Shown here piece by piece: positions 1 to 4,339 of a stretch of 6,666 nt of DNA. Made by a program: the position numbers and the translations under genes. How positions within the stretch are numbered: position 1 is the first letter of the stretch; each line of letters opens with the position of its first letter. The notes beneath the pieces are model-generated. The model searched no databases and was not told the DNA's origin. It was given only the letters and a program-made list of their open reading frames with translations. Origin of the DNA: Victivallales bacterium (GTDB lineage Bacteria > Verrucomicrobiota > Lentisphaeria > Victivallales > JAADHT01); assembly GCA_016930955.1 (NCBI GenBank), contig JAFGFR010000312.1, positions 1 through 6,666 of the forward strand, written 5' to 3'.

Positions 1-2277
1 ATCGTTCTCGATGCGTTCGAGTGAAGTGGCCATTATCCTTGCCTCTCCGGTTCGGTTGGCGAGGATCTGTACAGCCGCCTTACCTCCGACATCGCTTGTG
101 GCAAAGCCGACATCCGAGACCTTGCCGTCCTTGAGGAATGCGATTGCTGCAGAGCCTTTGATGGACTCGAACTTGACCAACACACCCGACAATGGGTTCT
201 TTGCCGAGTCTTTGACGACGGCGATGGCCTCGGAAAGCTCTTCCGGGCGGTAGTCGGGGAAGGCCACCCCTCCTCTCGTCTCGATAGTCGAGGGGGACAA
301 GGCCAGCGCCACCGACTGCGCCCCTTGAGCCGTCACCTTGATGTTGAAAGTCTTCTTCTCCATGCCTTTTCCAGAGAATTTCGCGTTGACGGTTGCCGGG
401 TTGAAAGAATAGCCTTCCTTCGAGAAGGCAAGGCTCTCGGTCTGGTGGTCAATCACGGGTATGTTGATCGAACGGTCTTTTTCCAGCGGCAGGTCAAAGC
501 TTGTGCCGTCCCCCTTGGTCACCCCTACCGACCCCGGCAGGCTTGCCTTGCCGGAAATGCTGAATACACATCTTACTGTCCCGATCAGAGCCGCGCCTTC
601 CGCCACGATGTCCACCTCAAGCGACTGCTCCTTCTTGCCCCGCTTTAAATCCAACGTCACGGGCTTGAAGTTATAGCCGGTGCGCTGTGCGGTGACTGTC
701 ACCTTCTTGTCGGTGTATGGTGCCCATCCGAAGCGGTAGCGACCTTGCGTGTCCGAAACCACAGTCGGCGCGGTGACACCGTCAAGGAAGACCTCGGCAT
801 CCGAAATGCCCTTGCCCTGAGCATCCTTGACTATGCCCGACAGGCAAAAAACCTCCGGCGGATGCAGGGAAAGAACTATGTTGCCGTCGTCATAGTACGC
901 AGACTTGTTGTCGGTCTTGTAAGTGGCGTAGCCCTGTTTCTCGGCGCTGATGTTGAAAGGCGGGATATTTTTGTTCCCCTTGGCAACCGGCACATAGAAA
1001 TCCATCAGAAACCTGCCCGCCGGGTCGGTGATGTCCTCGAATTTGAAACTCTTGTCCTTCGCCTCGACCTTGACTGTTGCCCCTTGTATTGGAGCCGGCG
1101 GGTTGCCGCTTTCAACACGACCGTGGCACGGCACGAAAAGAAGATCGTCGGCCACAACCCTAAGCCTCGTCTCATTTTCAGCCTTGATCTCATGATGCAG
1201 GGGATCAAAAAAGCCCTCCGTCATGGGGCCCGTGGTAACATAGAAAGCATCCGACCTGACCCCGATCTCGACGTTGCCATGGTCTGAGTAGAAGTACTTG
1301 GCGTTCTGTATGCTAAGAGTTATCTCCTTCAGGGGCGGGCAGTCCTCGGGCATGGTGGCATATATTGATGGGCTCCTCTTCTCGTCGCTTATTACAATAT
1401 GCTTCGAGCCCTCCCTCATGGTCAGGCCGATCGTGTTCCCTTCCATGTCCTTTGCCCAGGCAGTCAGATCAAACTCCATCCTCCTGTCGTAGGTCTTCTG
1501 CGTCACGATAACCCCCAGGACAAACTTCAGGGCCTTTTTTGCTGCGAAATCCACCACTTTCTCGACCAAGGTCTTGTTGCTGCTGACTTTGTTTAGCAGT
1601 CCGCTGATCGTCTTGCTCGCGCTTTGCACCAGCCCGGGCAGGTCGGTGACATTCACCGTGTCCTTGTGGAAATACGAGTCCGAGGTGTCAACTCCCGTGA
1701 TATTCCCCTTTCCGGTCTTGGGGCCGATCTTCTCGTTGCATTTGTCCTCGATATTGACACCCAGGTCGGCTACGGTGACCTTCGCCACATTGTTGTGCCA
1801 CTCGCCCTTTACCTTCACATCGAGCCCAACATCCGTCGAGAAACCGAGCTGCCTGCGGAAAAACACCTCCTTGGTGGTGACCTGGATAGCTCCCAGGCAT
1901 AGATTCCCGCCGAGGCCCTCCTTCCTGGCAAGGGACGTGTTCAGCTTGTTCAGGTCCTTCTTTGTGAACTTCCAATCTGCGTTCATTGTGGCTATGAACT
2001 CCTGAGAACCTCCGTCGGGAGCCCAGAGCGTGTCCAGCGCGATCCCCAGCCCTAGCTCATCGAGTCCTATCGCCTTCCCGGGGGCGCCGAGACCGACAGT
2101 GGCATCCAGCCTGTGGTGCTGATGAGGCTTCTTCAACGGCCGCCCTCTCGACTCGCGGAAGCTGACAATCTGACTCGTCGCCTCCTCGGCGCAGAAAACC
2201 GACAGTTCCATAGATGAAATCTGAATTAGACACACCCCCAAGAACGCCTTCCTTGCAAACCCTCGCATGCCTGTCAT
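1..2277 (-). CDS. Large secreted protein with carboxypeptidase-regulatory-like and Ig-like (Big_1) domains, 3' end missing
   Basis: The frame stays open for 759 codons from ATG 2277 to the window edge, so the C-terminus is missing. A TAA directly precedes the ATG in frame, and a GAGGTGG Shine-Dalgarno (2282-2288) sits 4 bases upstream, which fixes the start. Residues 1-30 look like a signal peptide: basic MTGMRGFARKA, then a hydrophobic stretch ending VFCA before EEA. A Glu at 24 inside the hydrophobic part is unusual. Residues about 37-380 match nothing I recognise. From about 380 come beta-sandwich modules. One (about 380-470) contains GATVKVEAKDKSFKF and DPAGRF. A second (about 477-545) contains SGIVKDAQGKGISDAEVFLDG, DTQGRYRF and GYNFKP, typical of CarboxypepD_reg/transthyretin-like folds. 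A weaker third (about 563-630) ends GYSFNP. Residues about 651-759 resemble a Big_1/invasin Ig-like domain (LSPSTIETRGG, VVKDSAKNPLSGVLVKF, ATSDVGGKAAVQI). I infer an exported surface or extracellular protein in which the repeat domains are structural; no catalytic site is visible. The reading frame is certain and the domain calls are good. Confidence 0.9.
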   Translation of the reverse strand, partial: MTGMRGFARKAFLGVCLIQISSMELSVFCAEEATSQIVSFRESRGRPLKKPHQHHRLDATVGLGAPGKAIGLDELGLGIALDTLWAPDGGSQEFIATMNADWKFTKKDLNKLNTSLARKEGLGGNLCLGAIQVTTKEVFFRRQLGFSTDVGLDVKVKGEWHNNVAKVTVADLGVNIEDKCNEKIGPKTGKGNITGVDTSDSYFHKDTVNVTDLPGLVQSASKTISGLLNKVSSNKTLVEKVVDFAAKKALKFVLGVIVTQKTYDRRMEFDLTAWAKDMEGNTIGLTMREGSKHIVISDEKRSPSIYATMPEDCPPLKEITLSIQNAKYFYSDHGNVEIGVRSDAFYVTTGPMTEGFFDPLHHEIKAENETRLRVVADDLLFVPCHGRVESGNPPAPIQGATVKVEAKDKSFKFEDITDPAGRFLMDFYVPVAKGNKNIPPFNISAEKQGYATYKTDNKSAYYDDGNIVLSLHPPEVFCLSGIVKDAQGKGISDAEVFLDGVTAPTVVSDTQGRYRFGWAPYTDKKVTVTAQRTGYNFKPVTLDLKRGKKEQSLEVDIVAEGAALIGTVRCVFSISGKASLPGSVGVTKGDGTSFDLPLEKDRSINIPVIDHQTESLAFSKEGYSFNPATVNAKFSGKGMEKKTFNIKVTAQGAQSVALALSPSTIETRGGVAFPDYRPEELSEAIAVVKDSAKNPLSGVLVKFESIKGSAAIAFLKDGKVSDVGFATSDVGGKAAVQILANRTGEARIMATSLERIEND

Positions 2278-2281
2278 TTAT

Positions 2282-2288
2282 CCACCTC
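2282..2288 (-). promoter_or_regulatory. Ribosome binding site of the large secreted-protein gene
   Basis: Read on the minus strand, GAGGTGG is followed by ATAA and then ATG 2277. The match to the anti-Shine-Dalgarno is strong, although the 4-base spacing is short. A second in-frame ATG three codons later (2268) would give a spacing of 13, so 2277 is preferred but 2268 is not excluded. Confidence 0.6.
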
Positions 2289-2327
2289 GTATGAATGATT
2301 TTTGCCTGAACGCCACCCAAGCTACAA

Positions 2328-2355
2328 AAAATACGCCGCCGCCGGCGCAATTCAA
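2328..2355 (-). promoter_or_regulatory. Weak sigma70-type promoter candidate for the secreted-protein gene
   Basis: On the minus strand TTGAAT (2350-2355) is separated by 16 bases from TATTTT (2328-2333); each hexamer matches the consensus at four of six positions. It lies downstream of the operon terminator and would give a leader of about 44 bases ending at ATG 2277. The spacer is very GC-rich. This is the best candidate I found in the interval, but it is only modestly better than chance. Confidence 0.25.
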
Positions 2356-2486
2356 GGCCTGAATCTTCCTGTTCCGGCTCCAGAGAACGGGGGAGAGGGA
2401 AGTTTGCCAACAACAAATCCCGCATCGGCGTGGCCTCGCATCAAAATGGCAGGCCGCGCGGGCACGGGTAGTTCTGAAATCGGCTC

Positions 2487-2515
2487 AAAAAACCAAATAA
2501 GGCTATGTCATTTGG
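2487..2515 (-). terminator. Rho-independent terminator of the three-gene operon
   Basis: On the minus strand CCAAATGA (2508-2515) pairs with TTATTTGG (2493-2500), an 8-bp stem with one G-U pair and a loop of CATAGCC. Six Ts follow immediately (2487-2492). The geometry is that of an intrinsic terminator, though the stem is AT-rich and so of moderate stability. It lies about 210 bases past the stop codon of the Nif3-family gene and ahead of the secreted-protein gene, which suggests those two are not one transcription unit. Confidence 0.6.
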
Positions 2516-2652
2516 GAAACAAGCCGTAAGATTTTTTCTTGCAGGTTGAGAGCGACAGGATCGGCAAGGACATGTCAGGCATTCTGGAAAAAACTGCAAC
2601 AAAAAGCTTAATCCACGAGAACTGCGATTTAAATGGGTTTCTAGGGGTATTA

Positions 2653-2683
2653 TGCTTTGCAGGTTGTTTAAAGCAAGCAACCT
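2653..2683. repeat. Two interleaved 6-bp inverted repeats in the operon 3' untranslated region
   Basis: TGCTTT (2653-2658) is complementary to AAAGCA (2670-2675), and AGGTTG (2661-2666) is complementary to CAACCT (2678-2683). Because the arms alternate, the two stems either exclude one another or form an H-type pseudoknot. On the transcribed minus strand the order is AGGTTG, TGCTTT, CAACCT, AAAGCA, with connecting segments of only 2, 3 and 2 bases. The 2-base last connector is tight for a true pseudoknot, so two alternative hairpins seem more likely. No U-tract follows, so it is not an obvious terminator. Confidence 0.4.
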
Positions 2684-2724
2684 AAGTGCTAACGGCACCG
2701 ATGTTACCCTTGGGGATTTGAGGG

Positions 2725-3495
2725 TCACAGACCTGTCGGGATGTCCATGAACTCGCATTCTATGCCGAAGGAGTCCTTTACGCGGTCCATAGCGGCTAGC
2801 ACTCCTGGTGTCTCGCTGCGGTAGTGACCCGCGGCGATGACTTTCAGCTTGGTCTCGTGCATGGGATGCCATTCGGAATGGCTTATCTCCCCTGTTACGA
2901 GAAGGTCGAGTCCCGCCTCAGCGGCCGCCTCGATGCCGTCAACCCCTGCGCCGCCGGAGATCACCCCGACTTTGCGAACTTCGCAAGAGCTGTCGCAGAA
3001 AATCTTGCATTTGGTTCTCAGTGTCTTGTCGATTATTCTTGCAAGGTCGGCTGGGCTTGCGGGTTTCGCAAGCTCGCCCATGAAGCCGATCTCGGCATTT
3101 GCGAATTTCGCAAAAGGTTGAGGGTTGCGCAAGCCCAGGTTTTTTGCAATCAGGGCGTTGTGGCCGATCTTTGGGTGTGCATCCAGCGGGAGGTGCGCGG
3201 CATACAGAGAAATATCGTTTGAAAACAAAGTCGAGAAAATTCTCGCGGCCCGCCCCTGAAGTCTCTTGAACCCGCTTTTCCAGCTAAGGCCGTGGTGGGT
3301 GAAAATAAAGTCGGCCTTGGATTCCGCCGCGCGTCCGCATAGCTCCAGGCAGGCATCAACTCCGAACACGGCTTTCCTCACCACTCTGCCACCCTCGACC
3401 TGAAGGCCGTTGTTCGAGCTGTCGTCAGGAAACCTGCCCAAATCTAGCAGATCGTCCAAATACAACACCAGATCACGCAATTGTACATCCTTCAT
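2725..3495 (-). CDS. Nif3/YbgI family dinuclear metal-centre protein (DUF34)
   Basis: A complete 256-residue protein, the normal size for the short form of this family (E. coli YbgI, 247 residues). The family forms toroidal hexamers with a two-metal site. It has been annotated as GTP cyclohydrolase I type 2, but the true reaction is not settled. Metal-ligand signatures are all present: THHG (His67, His68), HLPLDAH (Asp105) and GHYRSE (His224, Glu228), matching the YbgI ligand pattern. Other family landmarks are the N-terminal LYLDDLLDLG, NNGLQVEG near residue 28, GVISGGAG at 177-184 and LLVTGEISH near 198. I chose ATG 3495 because GGAG (3504-3507) lies 8 bases upstream and family members begin close to this motif; a TTG at 3519 would add eight residues. 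It is the last gene of an operon, 29 bases after the ankyrin lipoprotein gene. The enzyme is probably cytoplasmic. The family call is very secure; the cellular role is not. Confidence 0.95.
   Translation of the reverse strand: MKDVQLRDLVLYLDDLLDLGRFPDDSSNNGLQVEGGRVVRKAVFGVDACLELCGRAAESKADFIFTHHGLSWKSGFKRLQGRAARIFSTLFSNDISLYAAHLPLDAHPKIGHNALIAKNLGLRNPQPFAKFANAEIGFMGELAKPASPADLARIIDKTLRTKCKIFCDSSCEVRKVGVISGGAGVDGIEAAAEAGLDLLVTGEISHSEWHPMHETKLKVIAAGHYRSETPGVLAAMDRVKDSFGIECEFMDIPTGL
2972..3132. repeat. Cluster of four TTGCG/CGCAA palindromes inside the Nif3-family gene
   Basis: Four symmetric sites share the core TTGCG/CGCAA. They are TTGCGAA-C-TTCGCAA (2972-2986), GCTTGCG-GGTTT-CGCAAGC (3055-3073), TTTGCGAA-T-TTCGCAAA (3098-3114) and TTGCGCAA (3125-3132). 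The first and third are the same 15-base palindrome TTGCGAANTTCGCAA. They are in coding sequence, where the third encodes F-A-K-F-A-N, so codon choice can explain part of the pattern. I found no TTGCGAA or TTCGCAA elsewhere in the window. Confidence 0.5.
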
Positions 3496-3524
3496 TGCCA
3501 ATACTCCAATCGCTTTCAAAGCTA

Positions 3525-3866
3525 TTAGTGACTTAGCTTTTCGTCATCTTTCCCGGAATCTTTTTTGCTCGCCTGCTCCAGTGCCTGCAGTACACTGGTG
3601 CCCTGGAATTGTTCGGTTCCGCTGGCGTAGTCTATAGCGCGCTTGCCACTCTCATCCTTGATGTTGACATCCGCCCCGGCATCAATCGCAGACTGGATGT
3701 TGGCAGGTGCGCCGTTGCCGCAGAGCGTGATGAATTCCTGAAGGCTCATTTTTGCCTTCCCCGGTGGTGGACTGCAGGCCAGCAATGCAAGTGCTGAAAG
3801 CACCGGCAAGATTATTATGAGCACCATGGCCCTCGGCAGTTTTGAAATCGGTTTTTTGGTTTTCAT
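3525..3866 (-). CDS. Small ankyrin-repeat lipoprotein
   Basis: A 113-residue protein with a clear lipoprotein signal. There is a basic start (MKTKKPISKLPR), a hydrophobic stretch at 14-30, and the lipobox LLAC with the lipidated Cys at 31; Ser at +2 does not suggest inner-membrane retention by the E. coli rule. A short linker (SPPPGKAK) leads to residues 41-100, which read as one to two ankyrin units: LQEFITLCGNGAPANIQSAI, then DAGADVNIKDESGKRAIDYA. The tail is charged and rich in Lys and Asp (KKDSGKDDEK). Ankyrin units mediate protein-protein contacts, so I infer a periplasmic-facing, membrane-anchored adaptor; the partner is unknown. AAGGA upstream with about 8 bases of spacing supports the ATG, whose first bases overlap the stop of the 71-residue gene as ATGA, implying translational coupling. 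The next gene in the operon begins 29 bases after the stop. The array is short for an ankyrin protein, so it may be a minimal unit. Confidence 0.88.
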   Translation of the reverse strand: MKTKKPISKLPRAMVLIIILPVLSALALLACSPPPGKAKMSLQEFITLCGNGAPANIQSAIDAGADVNIKDESGKRAIDYASGTEQFQGTSVLQALEQASKKDSGKDDEKLSH

Positions 3867-4078
3867 TGGATATTTCCTTGTATTGTCTCAGTATTGAAAA
3901 AATCGAGCAATTGATAGAACCCTTCAAGCCAAACCTCCATGGAATCCCGGCAGATGTAGTGTGGCATGATCGCGATCTGAATCTGACCGGGACGCATGAT
4001 TACATACCAGGTGTCGGCGGATCTGAGTTTGGATTGGATTTTCCCTATGGCCTCCCTGATGTTTGTGTCTTCAATCAT
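3863..4078 (-). CDS. Small protein of unknown function, first gene of the operon
   Basis: I do not recognise this 71-residue product. It starts at the first ATG after an in-frame TAA, and AAAGG lies a few bases upstream. Its TGA stop overlaps the following ATG in the arrangement ATGA, typical of coupled operon genes, and a good promoter lies about 40 bases upstream; these three facts are the main case that it is real. The sequence is mixed and soluble: a charged N-terminal helix (residues 3-19), a hydrophobic strand-like stretch (TWYVIMRPGQIQIAIM, 23-38), then HYICRDSMEVWLEGFYQLLDFF (40-61), which looks helical and aromatic. There is no signal peptide or membrane segment. Cys43 and His40 are the only likely metal ligands, too few for a zinc site. 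The compact alpha-beta pattern suggests a small cytoplasmic or binding protein, but no function can be assigned. Confidence 0.72.
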   Translation of the reverse strand: MIEDTNIREAIGKIQSKLRSADTWYVIMRPGQIQIAIMPHYICRDSMEVWLEGFYQLLDFFNTETIQGNIQ

Positions 4079-4124
4079 CCCGCCTTTATTTTTTGTCCTT
4101 CTGCACCTTGAGACATATGGTTAA

Positions 4125-4153
4125 AAGATAAGGCAGAACCCTTTTGATGTCAA
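4125..4153 (-). promoter_or_regulatory. Sigma70-type promoter of the three-gene operon
   Basis: On the minus strand a perfect TTGACA (4148-4153) is followed by a 17-base spacer and TATCTT (4125-4130, four of six consensus bases). Transcription would start near 4118 and give a leader of about 40 bases before ATG 4078. The position, immediately upstream of the first operon gene in a divergent region, fits well. Confidence 0.7.
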
Positions 4154-4224
4154 GTCGCAATACGGCATAACCCGGTCACATGTGTTCCCTTTTATTCCGT
4201 TTGCCTGCAGTGTCTGATCGCTTT

Positions 4225-4265
4225 CACGCATCCACCGACAGATTTCTGCCGACAAGCTTTGCGTG
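4225..4265. promoter_or_regulatory. Inverted repeat next to the plus-strand promoter, possible operator
   Basis: CACGCA (4225-4230) and TGCGTG (4260-4265) are perfect 6-base inverted arms 29 bases apart, ending one base before the -35 box at 4267. Inside the loop lies a smaller symmetric element, CAGA-TT-TCTG (4239-4248), flanked by a direct repeat of CCGACA. The position suits a regulator site for the plus-strand gene, but arms this short and this far apart can arise by chance. Confidence 0.25.
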
Positions 4266-4266
4266 C

Positions 4267-4296
4267 TTGAAAAAATAGCCCCGGATAGTATATATA
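4267..4296 (+). promoter_or_regulatory. Sigma70-type promoter of the Sel1-repeat membrane protein gene
   Basis: TTGAAA (4267-4272, five of six consensus bases) is followed, at 16 or 18 bases, by TATATA (4289-4294 or 4291-4296) within an alternating TA run. The start point would be near 4302, leaving a leader of just under 40 bases before ATG 4340. The surrounding sequence is AT-rich, as expected for a promoter. Confidence 0.55.
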
Positions 4297-4339
4297 GTCT
4301 GAATAGGTCATTAGGACATTTGTAGCCGATTGAGGAGTT

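Larger units (their letters stand above)
2278..2724. other. Intergenic region between the Nif3-family gene and the large secreted-protein gene
   Basis: This stretch of about 450 bases separates two minus-strand genes. Short frames cross it on both strands, but none has a convincing Shine-Dalgarno or protein-like composition, so I call no gene. It divides into three parts. Positions 2516-2724 would be a 3' untranslated region of about 210 bases for the Nif3 operon. A stem-loop terminator lies at 2487-2515. Positions 2278-2486 should hold the promoter and leader of the secreted-protein gene. The last part includes a GC-rich run (gccgccgccggcgc, about 2335-2348) next to an A-run (2326-2331). Confidence 0.75.

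Noticed and set aside
325..2005. Several plus-strand open frames of up to 180 codons under the secreted-protein gene
   Set aside because: The minus-strand frame is continuous for 759 codons with a signal peptide, a Shine-Dalgarno and recognisable domains. The plus frames have no family resemblance.
2057..2425. Minus-strand frame of 122 codons crossing the start of the secreted-protein gene
   Set aside because: It overlaps the true gene in another frame, and its product is Arg-rich and low in complexity.
2441..2872. Minus-strand frame of 143 codons overlapping the 3' end of the Nif3-family gene and the intergenic region
   Set aside because: About a third of it lies out of frame within the Nif3-family coding sequence, and the remainder has no protein-like composition and runs through the terminator.
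3842..4111. Plus-strand frame of 89 codons opposite the 71-residue gene
   Set aside because: The minus-strand gene has a promoter, ribosome site and ATGA coupling to the next gene. The plus frame has none of these and would run across the operon promoter leader.
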